This document shows, piece after piece, positions 32,701 to 45,854 of a DNA stretch of 64,000 nt. This DNA is from Papaver somniferum (Eukaryota; Streptophyta; Magnoliopsida; Ranunculales; Papaveraceae): positions 14,260,001 to 14,324,000 of the forward strand of contig NW_020621936.1 in assembly GCF_003573695.1 (NCBI RefSeq), given 5' to 3'. The notes beneath the pieces are model-generated. The model had not been told where the DNA came from. It saw only the letters and a program-made list of their open reading frames with translations, and did no database searches. Numbering within the stretch: position 1 is the first letter of the stretch; the number at the start of each line of letters is the position of its first letter. The translations under genes and the position numbers were made by a program.

Positions 32701-35064
32701 ACAAATAGGTACGACCATTGGCCTAGGTGGCTACATGAAATGCCTTTTTTGATCAGTTTTTAACCTGGTGTCACGATTGATGCAAGCTTATGGGAATTAA
32801 AAGATCTAGGTCTCAAGTTAAGCTGCCTCGACATTTTTCTAAGTGCGTTGCACATTGATGTAGCTGATATTGAAACAGCTATTTTTATAATTAAAACAGA
32901 TGCAATAAGATTCATCTACTACAATTGAATATAATATTCAAAAATTCTTACTGCATGATGTCCCTACAGCTAGCCAATGACCCAATATAGCAATAAAAGA
33001 TTTATGAAATTAGGAGTTAAAGATGAATCAAGTTTAAAATATTTACCCTGCAAAATTTTCCTTGTGAGAAGGGAGTCCAGACATCATGGCATCAAAAACC
33101 ACCACCACCTTTACCTCTGTACATTTTCACATATGGTGAGTGGTGGTTACATAGGCTACAAAACTCTGCATTAAGTAAATCAAGCCTAACAGTCAAACGA
33201 AAAACTGTCGAACAGTTTTCCGTTCATAGCTGAAATTTACTGTGTTGGTGGCATGCTTTAAAGGTATTAATTAACAGGATAAGTATACATAAGTTTTGAT
33301 TTAAGCATCCATGTTATACATGTCCTTTTTAGCATCTTTCGAGTATCATTAAAACATCTATATGATTCAGAGGAAGACTACATAAACCACGTTGAAATGG
33401 CACAAGTATTCTTTGGTTTCAACCTTAACATACAAATAAAGCTTTTCTGAAATGTACCAGCCAACTAGTTTTCAGTCGAGGACCGGGAATGCATTGTATA
33501 GTCATTTTGGATTTCCTTGTTAGATCACTATTATATACTTGTTGGCTGCTCAAGTAAGAACCTCACTGACGAGTAAGTAATAATCCTCCGAGGAATTAGA
33601 ACATGTGATATGTCACTCAAACTTTGCACTACAATCAAACTATTAATCAAGCACCAAGAAATGAAAATATTTCACTGTAAACATAGGCGTGGAAAGAGTT
33701 GAATTTCATTTAACTTTGTACATCAAAGTAAACGAAAAAGAGAAGAAAAGGAAGGGGTAAAAATCTTTGTTGAATTGGGATAAAGGCCTTCATATGCCTA
33801 TGGAGTTGCTTAGCCCCATAGTAGTCTGGGTGACAAGTAACAACAAGACTTCTGGGTAAAAGTAATCGAATAAGGAGTATGAGATGGAGAACAAACCTCT
33901 CAACATACTGAAGGAAACCAACTCATCAACAAGCTTTTGGCGAGCGATATTCAGCCTTCCACTCATAAAATACTTCTTCAGCTTCGGTCAATAACCACAT
34001 ACATTGTAACCATCAACAAGTAAGACAGGAACAACAGTCTCCAAGTCCCAACCCTGGTGAGTGCTACAACACAGAGTGAAACAACCCAACCCTTATTATA
34101 TAACCTCTCGAAGCAACAAGAAAATGAAAATACATTAATGAGTCTTTCAGCAATCGAACAGAAGATAAGAAAAATAAAGGAATTACTAGTAAAGGTTCAT
34201 GGTAGGATCTCGATATAGTTCTTCATCATCAAAAAGGTCGTCCTTGTCCACTTTCTTCTTACGATATTTAGTAGCAGGCTTAGGTGCTCGGGATTTGTTT
34301 GACTGGTACTCCTAAAAGATTTTAGCGTAGAAAGATTAGACTACCAAGGTGTTAGCAGTTATGATTTGAGTAAAACCTTAACTCAAAATGCTGGGTCAAA
34401 CCAAAGAGCAAATGGAATATCAAAACATATCCACAACAAGGATCAATGCTAGCAGGCCAGTTTTTGTAACCACAATAGCTGACCATGAGATGTACAGTGA
34501 ATGTTGCAAGATATTGCAACTTCTGGCCGCATGAAGTATGATATCTTTGAGGTCAGAAAAAGTGATCTGCCTCACACATTTGTTTTAAGCTGCCTTATCA
34601 GTTAAGGACCTAAGGTGTATCATTTTTGGTTCGATTTTACACCCAATATAAGCCAGTTACCGATTTATTATTACCTTCCACAACTTCAAAAACTGCAAAT
34701 TCTGCTTGATATTTGATGTAATCCTTGGAGGTTCCTAGAAAAAAAATAGAATACCTGTTAGACTCCAAAACTCAAACTCAAATTCTTACTTCATACTGAC
34801 ACTCCCATTAAATTCAACAACAACCCTGGTTTCCTCTCCTATATGATTTTTCTTGACATAAAACTTACCATGAACTGGTATTAGAAACTGAAAGATACAA
34901 ATTCAATTCACACCACAAATTATTGCAAATTCATTTCTAAAGCAAATCAATGAACACCAATTTCAACTGACCTTAGAAGAAGAAGAATCGGGATTCTTGG
35001 TCTTGGCGAAGACATTGAAAGAATAATAAGAAGAACAACATGTTGAAAAAGAAGTAATTTTCAT
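29788..35064 (-). CDS. YacP-like NYN-domain protein, ten exons, with an in-frame TGA in exon 4
   Basis: Minus-strand exons: 35064-34972, 34734-34675, 34311-34187, 34063-33897, 33116-33047, 32344-32290, 32000-31917, 31494-31456, 30920-30874, 29893-29788. All introns are GT-AG, phases agree, 282 codons in total. Residues 1-31 (Ser/Thr/Lys-rich) look like a plastid transit peptide. Then come PPRITSN, the basic KYRKKKVDKDD, and the NYN/PIN-like core: VPVLLVDGYNVCGY, VKVVVVFDAMMSGLP, SSESCADAWIEKE, VCVVTSDHCQQHAAHGA, GAFIWSCKALISE. Bacterial YacP (Rae1) is an endoribonuclease; At2g02410 of Arabidopsis is the likely homologue. The oddity is codon 118, TGA (33988-33990), where the family has Trp (GYW.KLKK). 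Skipping exon 4 (167 nt) would shift the frame, so as written the gene is truncated. Possibilities are a pseudogene, a null allele or a sequence error. Confidence 0.85.
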
Positions 35065-35374
35065 GACCTAATTTCCATGAGTTTCTTATTCTTAATCTTT
35101 GACTTACAATTTCAAGTTCTATTAGCTTCTCTGAGAAAGATGCAGTGTGTATTATTTAGTTGTCTTGTGACTCTCCGATTGGAATATGTGAAGGAGAGGA
35201 TAACGATAAATTTTTGTACAACTGGATAATTATACCCCAAGTTGCAGAGTTGGGTACTGTAGTTTGGACTGTTTGCGAAGTTGGAAAGTAAAATTTCTCT
35301 CTCTTCTTCCGCTTCAACCACAACACCATGCGGGCCATAGAGTGTGTCCCTCTGAAAATTGTAGAAATTGACGT
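35065..35374. promoter_or_regulatory. Short upstream region of the NYN-domain gene, cut by the MULE end
   Basis: Only about 310 bp separate the NYN start codon from the MULE terminus. A small minus-strand ORF (35384-35112) crosses into the MULE end and is not credible. No clear TATA box seen. Confidence 0.4.
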
Positions 35375-35379
35375 TTGGT

Positions 35380-35515
35380 CCCAAAGTTATTGGGCTTAGG
35401 ACGCTTTAGTCCATCCATCTGAAGTCCAGTACAGTTTAGTCCAAAAAAACCCCGTCCAAAACAGATTAGTCTAAACATGGACGAGTTAGTCCAAAATCAC
35501 GGATGAGTCCCGGTT
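35380..35515 (+). repeat. Left terminal region of the MULE
   Basis: Contains GGACGCTTTAGTCCATCC, CAGTTTAGTCCAAAAAAACC, CCGTCCAAAACAG and GAGTTAGTCCAAAATCACGG. The motif (T)TAGTCC is repeated four times, and its partner lies inverted at 47220-47310. Confidence 0.65.
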
Positions 35516-38244
35516 TTGCGAGTTTCCCATATACCGTAATTACCCTTGAACGATTCCTGTTATATAAAGCAGGATGCAGCTCTGAGATGATTTGGGAGGC
35601 GATTTAACAGTTTCAGAGAGGATTTGATCGTTTCTTCATCATATCTCAACTCAGGTTACGTTCGAGTGTGTTCTAGAGTCGAAAATTCTTAATCTCAGAT
35701 TTGAAGAAACCACAGAGTGAATGATAGATCGTTCCAGGTTTTAATTCGAAGGTGATTTAACAGATTCTAGGAGCTTAGATTGGATTTGATTGCTAATGGA
35801 GCAGAGTTCAGCCTCAGGTTAGTTTTCTTTTGGTTGTAATTTAATCTAATTTTCAGTTTTTCTGATTTTATGAGTTGATGATATCAATTCGTATGAGCGA
35901 GTTGATATTTTGTTATATACTAGCTTTTGATTCTCGTGATGATGATGATTTACTGTTAATACTAGATAAATTCGATTTTTGTTTACTGTTGTTTGATGTT
36001 GATTTTTTAGTTTTATGATGCATGATATGAAATGGAACTGATACTAGATTCTAGTCTTCTATTTTATTCAATTATGTGTTCCAGTAAGATTCTGGAGCTT
36101 AATTGATGGAGTATTTTTATCTAGGTTTACTGTTACTTGATGTTTTTGGCTTTGATTGAATGTGTACTTTCATGTACATTGTTTACTTTTTAGGTTGTAT
36201 GAAATTGAAGCTTCAGATGATTTTAATCATTTCTTTTGTAATATGTAGGGATACCAAAGAATCCTGACAAGTTTATTAATGTTGTTTTGAATCATGGTGA
36301 GCATTCTGCGGTTTTTTCGTGTTAATACTAAAATAACCGTAGAAGAATTGAAGCATTTAGCATGCAAGCAGTGGAGGTCTTTGTCCCCTGGGAGTATATG
36401 TTTCAGCTATATGGACAATGCTCAAGTAGTTTTTGTGACAGGTGATATACAACTACAAAGCTTAATTGGTTTCATGATTCTTATTGATAATGAAGATGTG
36501 TATTTGCGTGTGGGTATGATTCCGAATCATACTTCTCGTTCTAAGTCTGGTTGTAGCAGAAGTTCTGGTTCTAAGTCTGGTTGCAGCAGTAGTTCTGGTT
36601 CTTGTTCTAAGTCTGCTTGTGAAACTGAAAGTCCTAAGATGGTAAGGGTGTTAGATCGTGATGCAGACAAGGGGAAGCCTCTTATTATCGATGAATGGAA
36701 TTATGTATTTGACGAGATTGGTAGAGAATTCATGGGTGGTGTTAAAGCTGTTAGGATTGCTCTCGATAAGTACAAGATGGCTACTGGTCACAAGATTGTT
36801 ATTCTTAAAAATGACACAACTCGTTTTACTGCAAAATGCGAAGAAGATGGTTGTGCTTGGAGGATTCACTTTGGGCCTGTGAATGGTGATACTTCTCGGT
36901 TCGTGCTAAAAGATTCTAACGCTCACAGGTTAGTGGTTTTCATACTAGTCCACATTACTTATGTTTAGGCTTTTTGTTTTATGTCCATAGTGGTGGACAT
37001 AGTTGTGCATATCATATATGTAGATTTGTTTTAGGTGTACATTGGGGTGCACTGTACTTGTTGTACTCTTAAAATACATGTTCTTGCTTGGTTTGTGTGT
37101 ATGTTCATAGTGTTGGTTTTGAGATCTTTATTAGGTGTAAATTGTGGTGCACATTACTTATTCCAGTTTTTTTTTTTTTTTTTTTTGTAGTTGTGGTGTT
37201 GGTTTGAGGTTGAAGAGTCCTGCGGTGACAACCAAGTTAATCAAGCATTTGATCGCTGACAATATACATGGTGATCCTAGCTTAAAACCCAGACAGATCA
37301 TTTCACTATTCAAGAAAACTTATGGGTCCAATATTAAGTATCACCATGCCCGTAGAGGGAAAGAAGTTGTATTTGAAGAACAGTATGGCGATGATGAGAA
37401 GTCGTATAGTGATTTTACTTGCTATGTCAAAGCAATTGAAGAAACTAATCCCGATAGCTATGTGAGGTTTGAAGTTGAGGAAGGAACCAATAGATTTCAG
37501 AGGATATTCGTTTTTTACGGTGCTTGCAAGCATATCTATAGGTATCTCAGGCCCATGATTTACTTGGACGCTACTTTCCTTACTGGTAGATACAGGGGTA
37601 CTCTGATGGATGCAACATGTATCAACGGAAACAATGAGTTTTACCCATTTGCTTTTGCTATTTATTCTTCTGAAAACAAAGATAATTGGTTTTGGTTTCT
37701 GGGGAATCTTCAAAAACTTGTCGATGGTCGTCCAATTGTTTTCCTTAGTGATCGTGGAGAATGACTTTTACAGGGCATTCCAAAATATTTTCCTAATTCA
37801 CATCACAGCTATTGCTTTTACCACATCAAATGCAATCTCCCCACTGGATCAGGTGATGCGAATTCGAAGCCCGTTCTTGTTTTGTTTTACAAAGCTGCGT
37901 ACTCTTACACACCCGGCAAACTTTGAAGAAGCTTTGCGGGGCATGCATGCAATTGGATGTGGGCATGTTGCTAACTATATCAGGACTATTCCAAAGGAGA
38001 AATGGGCAAATGCATTTTTCCCTGTATGAAGATATGGTGCTCACTCTTCAACTCTTGCTGAGTCCTTCAACAACTGGGTTCTTCCTTTCAAAAAGTTGCC
38101 TTCTTTTGTTCTTCTCGATGCGATACAGTGAGTTTTATGTTTAGTTTTTTATTTATGTAAGTTTGTCTACATTGTTTGCATACATGAATTTGCTTTGATC
38201 TGTGGATACTTGTACACATGTTTTTATCTGTGAATCTGCAACTG

Positions 38245-38296
38245 TGTGTACATTGTTGTACACATGGATTTCCTTAATGTGTACATTGTTGTACAC
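38245..38296. repeat. Two perfect GTGTACA-TTGT-TGTACAC hairpins in a transposase intron
   Basis: GTGTACATTGTTGTACAC occurs at 38245-38262 and again at 38279-38296. Each has a 7-bp arm and a 4-base loop. They are the clearest of many such motifs in the MULE non-coding sequence. Confidence 0.85.
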
Positions 38297-38774
38297 ATGT
38301 TTTATCTGTATTCCTTTTTGGATCATGTTTTTGATTTTATGTTTTGTGTTTTTATTATGTTAGTTTGAAGGTTATGGAGAAGATGTCTGAGAGAAGGATA
38401 CTAGGTCTAGAAACTTTCAACACTAAGCTCACTCCTGAATATGAGGCTTTACTAAAGGAAAACATCGACATTGGTCGTACTTGGACTGTTGTTCAGTCTA
38501 TGGAAAGATTATATGAAGTCAGGTCTCCCCGGACTCATTCTGTAGATTTATTGCAGAAAACTTGTACATGTCACAGGTGGCGAGTTAATGGTTTTCCTTG
38601 TGCCCATGCTTGTGTTGCCATTCAAGCTACGAGAGAAGACATCTATTCATTTGTTGAGCCATACTTCACCACCGAATGGTACAACAGGACATACCAGCAC
38701 ATCATCTTGCCAATCCCCAATTATGACAAGTCGAAGTCTTATGATCCTAGTGGTAGCTCAAGGAATGAGACCTA

Positions 38775-40678
38775 AAAACTACAACCTATGTTTTACCTAC
38801 AAGTATACAGGGTCTTGATGAAGATAGAATGTAAATAGAGGTTTGTCCACAGGGACTTGGAGGATTTGCTAAAGTTTTCTAAATTTCTAAAGTTATCTGA
38901 ATTCAAAAGAAGGTACTAAGGCTTTTGATTCCACTACTTGACCCTAGCCTAAGGAAATTATGATGCAATGTATGTCTTGTTCTTTCATGAAAGACTACAA
39001 TGAGGATTCTACTAACTATCCTAACCAAATTACCCCTAGCATCAGTTGTCTTTAATCAGCACAACTAATCACAGGCATTTAGCTCCTCTAGCTAGTTTAG
39101 CTTAAGGCAATCTCTCTAGTGGATTGAATTCTTGGCCAAAGACCTAGCTCCACTCCTAGTATCAGTTGTCTTCTAACAGCACAGGTGATCACAAGCAGGT
39201 AGCCCAAATGGCTAAGCATTCATCTTAAGGCAATTCAGCTCAATAAAAGAACATACAAATACATTAACATTCCTAGCATATGATCAAGAGCTTCCTCTAA
39301 ACCCTAGCAAGTGAATTAGAACATGGACATGCTTGTAATCATGATACTAACAGGTATAAACATGCTCCACATTACACATCATACAATTCACATTCAACCT
39401 TTATGCATAAGAGAGATTCAACATGGATGAATTGAAAATGAATTTTGAAATTAATATTGAACTGCAAATATTGCTCACTGACTAGCCCAGAGATGCCGAA
39501 TTTCACAACCCCTAACACCCTTTTATAGTTACAACAAAAAAAATTCCAAAATCCCCAAATCAGTGAAATTAGGGTTCTGACAAAAAGTGAGATTAAATCA
39601 CCTAATACATTGAAAACTACTCGAAAACTTTCACCCATGCCCCTAATTAGACGTACACTAACTTTCCCCCAAAAATCCCCAATTTATGAAATTAGGGTTT
39701 TACAAAAAATCCTTAACTAATCTCTGAAAACGACTGATAGCTCTCACCCATGCTTCCTTCTCGTCTGCTGATGCTACCCATGCCTTCGATTTATCCTCTA
39801 ACCTCACCTATTTCATCAACTCCTAACCTAGGGTTCCTGTGAGATGAAACGATTAGGAGGTGATGTTATAAGTGGCTAGAAAGGTAGGTCTTGGTTGTTA
39901 GAAGTGATGATGGCTCGAGTGGTGGTGGTTGAGTGATTTGTGGGTTATGGTGGTGGTGATGGAGACAACGTCGCTGTTGCAGAAGAGGGGAAGAAGGAGA
40001 TGGCTCGATGGGTTTTGGCTAGGGTGTGTTTGTTTTGGGTATAGGGTATTTGGTTGTTTGGGTGTTGAGCAGACCCATCAAATCTCGATGTTTTGTGAGG
40101 GGAATCCGTAGGATGATAGGATGAATGAAAGATCCAACGATGTGATGTAAATGGATGTGGAGCGACCGTTGGATATGGAATACATCAAAACTGACGGTCC
40201 AAGATGGAGTTAGGTGTTGTAGTGTTTGACAGGAGCTTCAGACTTCGATGCACGACGATGAAGCGACCGTAGGATGCTGAGATGATCCAATCTGACGGCT
40301 GAAGATGAATGCGGGTATGGATATTGGTAATGGGTTTGGGTGAGGGTTTTGGGACTTGGGTATGCCAAGCCCATATCTTCTTTAAGAACAATTCTTCCTC
40401 TTCAAGCCCACTTCTAGCCTTTTGGTCTTGTGCACAACATTCTTCGCGGCTTCCTTGTGTAATTCCTCCCGGCTTTTCACTACTTTTCTGCTCTTTTCGC
40501 TCCGCTATTCATCCAAACTTTATTTATTACCTAAAAATGCAAAATTAATTAATAAAAATATTTATCCTTGAAAACAATGAAAATACAGAATATGGGATAA
40601 AATGTAGAATTAATGCACAAAAGATGAGTTAAATTCCAAGAAAAATATATAGAAATATGCACTTTTTAGCACTCATCA
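38775..40678. mobile_element. Unclassified 1.9-kb non-autonomous insertion in the transposase (copy 2)
   Basis: Flanked by the 5-bp direct repeat ACCTA at 38770-38774 and 40679-40683. The left part has ACAAGTATACAGGGTC followed by GTCCACAGGGACTTGG. The right end is TGCACTTTTTAGCACTCATC. The same end logic (CAAGTGCAC at left, GCAC...GTGC hairpin then TTATCA at right) is seen in the 11093-13511 insert. Inside, CAGTTGTCTTTAATCAGCAC and a near copy (39048 and 39166) form an ~118-bp tandem pair. No coding capacity recognised. Confidence 0.6.
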
Positions 40679-40885
40679 CCTAGTGATAGGTTATTGTTCC
40701 TATTCATGTTCCTCCACCGGGTAGACGAAGAACACATCGCATCAAGAATGCATATGAGAAGCAAAAGAGGCTATGATGTGCACAAAGTGCTTCACTCTTG
40801 GTCACCACAACAGAACTACCTGCCCCATGATTTGATGATTTTTACTATGTTTCATTTGTTCAAAAGATTCTATGACTTTTGGTAA

Positions 40886-41478
40886 TGTATTTTCAATTTT
40901 CTTTTGGCTTGGATAATTAGTGCCAGGACATGTGTACCATTATGTACACCTTCCTGTAAACTTCAGTTTTTCTTACCTGTCTTTTTACATGTGTACCTCT
41001 ATGTACACCTTGGTGTACAATGGATGCTTCTAGTCTATTTTTGCTTAGTAGTATTATATGTTTTCAGATATGTATAATTAGTAATTACTTTTGCTATTTA
41101 GAACCATTATGTACACCTTCTAAACATTTTATGCTCTTGTAACATTAACAGTAACTGTGCACAATCAAGTACACCTTAATATTTCAAAACCTGGTGAATG
41201 AGATAAGTCAAAAACTTGTAGCATTAATATTGAAACTAATAAAAATATATTAATTCAAGGTCTTTATAGTAGTGATAAGTCATAAACAAATTGATAAAAA
41301 ATTTGAAAAGAGATAAGTCATAAACAAAGTGACTAGTCATAAACAAAGTAATAAAAACTGAAATTTGAAGAGTTGTCTGAAAGATAGAAAACTTTTAGAA
41401 AAGACTCTTCTTCTTCCTCAACGGATTCTTTTCCATACTCAGGCGCCACTGCTTGTGCTCTTCATCCGTTGCTACATC
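40886..41478. other. Tail-to-tail spacer between the two MULE genes
   Basis: No ORF of note. Several TGTGTACC...GTACACC motifs at 40931-41020 and ATGTACACC copies to about 41175, plus short repeats of AGTCATAAACAAA (41275-41350). Confidence 0.6.
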
Positions 41479-43679
41479 CTACACCTTTTCAAACACTCCA
41501 ACTTTTTTCAGCATCTTTGCCACCAATTTCGTTCTCATATCCTGACAAATTTTTCCGGCCCTCTGCTGATTTCTTTCCATACTATTTCTCTTCTTCATAC
41601 CTCGTTTCATAAAGTAACAAGTGTACAGGAGGCAATCTGGATTGATTCCTTGTGTAGGGAATTGCATGATGTTTATTTCGTGCGGTTCTATAGGTGCATC
41701 ACCATTTAGCGCTCTCTTCTTGTTGAGTTCCAACTGCACCACATTTTCCAGTTGCTGTGCATATTTTTTATAGTCCTCATTTGAGTGCAACGAGTTGTAC
41801 CACTTCCACTCTTCAGCTATGAAATCAAACTTCAAAAGCGACCAGTGAAGTCCTACTGCCAATTGTACTGTAGAGTGATTGAGGGGGATTAGAAGAACTT
41901 CCAGATTGTCAGGCATGTCCCGTATGAAATCTACCACAAGCCTTTGTACCTCGCTGATGTTGTTGTTCTTCACATAGTACTGAAATCAATAATTTGTTGT
42001 AAAATAAAATTAATTAGGTATACCTAAATCAGACCTATATAAAATCTAACAATCAACCATTCATGCAAACACTTAACATAGCATTCGTCAATCATATGGC
42101 ATACTTGTGTATATCTATGTCCACTCCTAAAGAAATCTACAAAGGCATACTGGTGTATATCTATGTCAATCAGGTGTACTGGTATGTACACATCATTAAA
42201 TTATCTATATATGACATTTTTTTTTTGTTTTTTGAGAAACTTACACATGTAGTAGGACTCATAATTTCGCATCTCATGTACTTTTGATCATCTGGATGAC
42301 GGATGATGTCTCTGACCATTGCATTGCAACATCGATGGATGTAGAACTGCAGTACCGCTTGATCCAGATACTTGTTGAACATCAGTTCATCAAGTACTTT
42401 TCCCACAATCATAACATCTTCCCTGACTCTCGGATCTTCGAGCCTTGTTAGTTCCCAAGCTACAGAGTTGCGGAATCATAAAGGAAATGTTAACATGGTG
42501 TACATAGTGGTGCACATAACTTTTTTTTCAATAAGATTTAATCATTCATATAGTGCGAGGTATTTTTTTGTGAACTTACGTCAGGCTTGCATAGTCAAAG
42601 AATTTTTGTACCCTTTTTTTGTCCTGTCCTGGGTCAGGGCATTGTAAAGTGATGATTGACGGATATCTGGCAGTGGGCGATAAGGATGATACTCATTGTC
42701 CTTTCTCCTTTTAGGTGCAGGATACAGTTGTTGTTCTTCCTCTTTTTGGACCCCCTTGCCTTTTTGATCCACTTTCGTCCTAACTTGTCTGTTTTTACCC
42801 TCGGCAGTGAAATCAGCAAGAAGTTTTTTCTTTGCATTTCTCTTTGGTGGTGTCTTGGACACCCTGCCAGCAGCTATTGTCTTCAACATATCTGCTTCCT
42901 TCATCTTCCCGGCTCTTGTCTTTGCTGGTGGTGTGTTCTGCTCTTCTACTTCTTGACAGCTAAAAAATGCATCTCCATGTTGTTGGATGAACTGCACTGC
43001 TTCAACAACAATCCTTTCTCGTACATCATCATTGGATAATGATCTTTGCGATGACTCCTCTTGAGGATCTTCTTGGCTCAACAACTGAAATCTTGGATAT
43101 TCGTGGATCACGGTTGCCATCTTTTCCTTCACGTCAGATGCTGCCATTCTGTAACAACCTTTTTCAAGATTTATGAAAACACTTTCAGACAAGTTGTCTA
43201 GGAGGTCCTCAATTGATGCATAAGGATCATTCTGCTGATCTTCTCCCTGTGTGAGTAAAAGAAGATCTTCTTCAACCGGAAACATGCCTTTAGGGTCCAG
43301 CTGAGATATGGCTTCAGCTGCGATTATTGTAGCCTCATCAATTTCAGCTGTTTCAGTGGCATTCTTGTATGCAGCTGTCTCTGGTAGAGAAGTTCTGAAA
43401 AAATGCATTTTTTGTTAGGTTTACACCTTGGTACACATATATAGAAAATGAAAAGAAATGAGATCATTTTATACCTAGGCTTCTTAGCAGTTTCAGACTC
43501 AACATCTTGCCTTGTTCCATCTTTGCCATCCTTCTCTTCATTTGTCTTTGACAGAGGAGTGCTAAAAGATTCAAGTTTATATAAAGGGTATGAGTTATAG
43601 CATACTGGTGTACAACTATATACACACATAAAAATAAATGACTGCCACATTTAATAAGAGTGATTTTATACCTTCGCTT

Positions 43680-44065
43680 TTTCAGATTTTCCACCCTCGT
43701 CATCACCACCTTTGCTACCCTCTTTGTCAGTGTCATCAACGCGCATATCACCACCTTTGCCACCTTGCAGATCATCATCATGAATATCACCACCTTTGCC
43801 ACCACCCTCCTCCTCATCTTGCTGATCATCACCACCTTTTCCACCACCTTTGCCACCACCATCCTTCTCATCCTCATCACCCTCCTCCTCCTGATCCTTA
43901 TCACTGTCATCCACATCATCAGCTTTTCCACTTCTATTGCCTTCCTGACCTTCCTCATCATCATCATCATCATTATCATCATCATCATCACTGTCATCCA
44001 CATCACCAGCTTTGCCACTTGTCTCACCTTTCTCACCTTGCTCCTCCTCCTGCTCATCATCATGA
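43680..44065 (-). repeat. Trinucleotide-like low-complexity coding tract
   Basis: Repeats of CATCATCAT, CACCACCTTTGCC and CCTCCTCCTC encode an alternating Gly-Gly-Lys / Asp-Asp / Glu-Glu tail on the minus strand. The same tract gives long accidental ORFs in other frames and on the plus strand. Confidence 0.8.
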
Positions 44066-45854
44066 CACTCATCCTCACTTTGTAATTCTTTGTTTAATGA
44101 AATGATTTCTTGGAAGGTTTCAACAAATAAATCAACATCATCCTTATCATTTTGCACATTCCTCAGATCAGCTTCATAAATTTTCTTGGCTTTTTCTTCA
44201 ATGAAGCTAACAAGCTTTTGATGTTTAACCTGCAAGTATGAAAGCTCTTCCAATGCTTCATCTCTTTGTTATTGTGCTTTGTACAACTTTTCCTTCAGTG
44301 CATCTGTGTTATTTTGTTGCATGTTCTTCCTGTACTCTTCCATAACTTGTTGCTGCTCATCACTCCAAGGTTTTACCCATCCAGGTTGCATCTGAAAACA
44401 TGCCAAAGTATCAACATGGATAACAGGTGTACATCTTTTTACATATATGTTACAGGTGTATATTGTTGTACACATGACAAAATTTTGTCACCATTTTGTA
44501 AACCTTATCAAGGTGTATATCTAATGTACACATCTAGGAAGAAATCCCTATCGTAAGAAAGTTATCGAGTTACCTTTTTCATAGCTTCATTAATGTCTTT
44601 CTCTATTGTATTACTGATGTCACTTATCACCCACCTTAGAAACCTAGGAAAACCTTGTTCATTGCTTGGCGTCATGCTGTTGTTGTGTTCAGCAAACCAA
44701 TACTGCATTGAAAAACAGGTAAAAGAGTTAGAAATGTTAGGACCCAACAAATACAGTGAACAAAAGCATGTAAATTGGTACAACTTAAAACTTGTGTAAA
44801 ATAATGTACACATGTAAACTCACCAACAGGTAAACCATACAACCATTAACTTTAAGTGGTTCCTCAACATTTTTCCTTATGCTATCCATTAAATATTTAT
44901 GTATATGCACTGGCCAGTTGGTTTTTTTCATTCTTTCGAACGATTCAAAGTAGGGTGCAAATTTTCTCTTGGTAATCCCGCTTCCATTTATTGTGGTAAA
45001 AAAAACAGTGATGCATAGATACATCGCAAACAACACTACCAAGTCCTCAGCATTCCTCTCAATCTCGATATCCAACTTTGGTTTTAACTTCATTATACGC
45101 AAGATTTCATTCTCGACATCTAGTTTCCCCAACTTAGATTTTTCCTTCAGTTTCAATCGGTTTATTAGTGAACCGAATCTCTGCTCAGCTCTAGTTTTGG
45201 TACATTCTCCTTCAAAAGGTTCTGATCCCACCATTTGTAATTCAAAAATGAAGAACAAATCTTCTGGCATACTCTCTACTTCCACAAACTTTTTATCCTC
45301 GGCAGTATTGAAAACAAAGAAATTTCTTCCTGAATGATCATGGCGGAACTGGTTCACAATCTTCAAGATTGATTCTGGACTCTTGAACCACAGATCTCTC
45401 TTCTTCTCCTGTTTCTTTTCTGAGTTTTCCTCCTCCTTATTTTCAGCTTTTTTGTTAACAAAGACATCAGCTACAGGCCAAAAAGGGCTCTCCTTTTGTT
45501 TCTCTAACTGAAATTCTGTGAACCATACTTTGTCACGTCTCTTTTTACGCACTTCTCCATCTTTTTCAAAGTTCTTGTTCACAAACTCGTTGATTGCATT
45601 AAAACCTGATCTATAAGGTTTGTTTGTATCTACGAAAATAGACAAATGGGAATAAGAAAAGAGAAGCATAGCACATGATACTCATACAAAAATGCTGGTG
45701 TATATACCAGTACACTGGTACAGATAATGAGTACAAACCAGTACACTGGTACATATAGTGATTACACTAGGAAAGATATGAGTAAAAAACACATAGCATG
45801 CCATGAATCACATTTAACATGGATATTGTTTAACATGCCATTAACCATAACATC

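Larger units (their letters stand above)
35796..40885 (+). pseudogene. MULE transposase gene, decayed and interrupted
   Basis: Exons: 35796-35817, 36249-36928, about 37191-38128, about 38364-38775, resuming after an inserted element at about 40684-40880. Visible parts are the N-terminal MuDR-type domain (about 36690-36920), DDE core pieces LDATFLTGRYRGTL (37567-37608) and FLSDRG (37744), and a SWIM zinc finger CTCHRW...FPCAHACVAI (38560-38620). The C-terminal VPPPGRRRTH is basic. Damage: a frameshift near 36310; TGA at 37762-37764 right after DRGE; a frameshift near 37912; TGA near 38027; and the 1.9-kb insertion. Introns are full of TGTACA-type motifs. It cannot encode active transposase. 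Confidence 0.85.

Noticed and set aside
33988..33990. TGA read as selenocysteine.
   Set aside because: Land plants lack the selenocysteine system, and homologues have Trp here. C-to-U editing cannot change TGA to TGG.
35112..35384. 90-residue minus-strand ORF upstream of the NYN gene.
   Set aside because: Overlaps the MULE end and has no recognisable domain or splice context.
43464..44105. Long ORFs on both strands (Met/Arg-rich, His-rich, Ile-rich).
   Set aside because: All are frame shadows of the Asp/Glu/Gly low-complexity tract. Composition is set by the trinucleotide repeats, and only the frame continuous with the coiled coil fits the gene.
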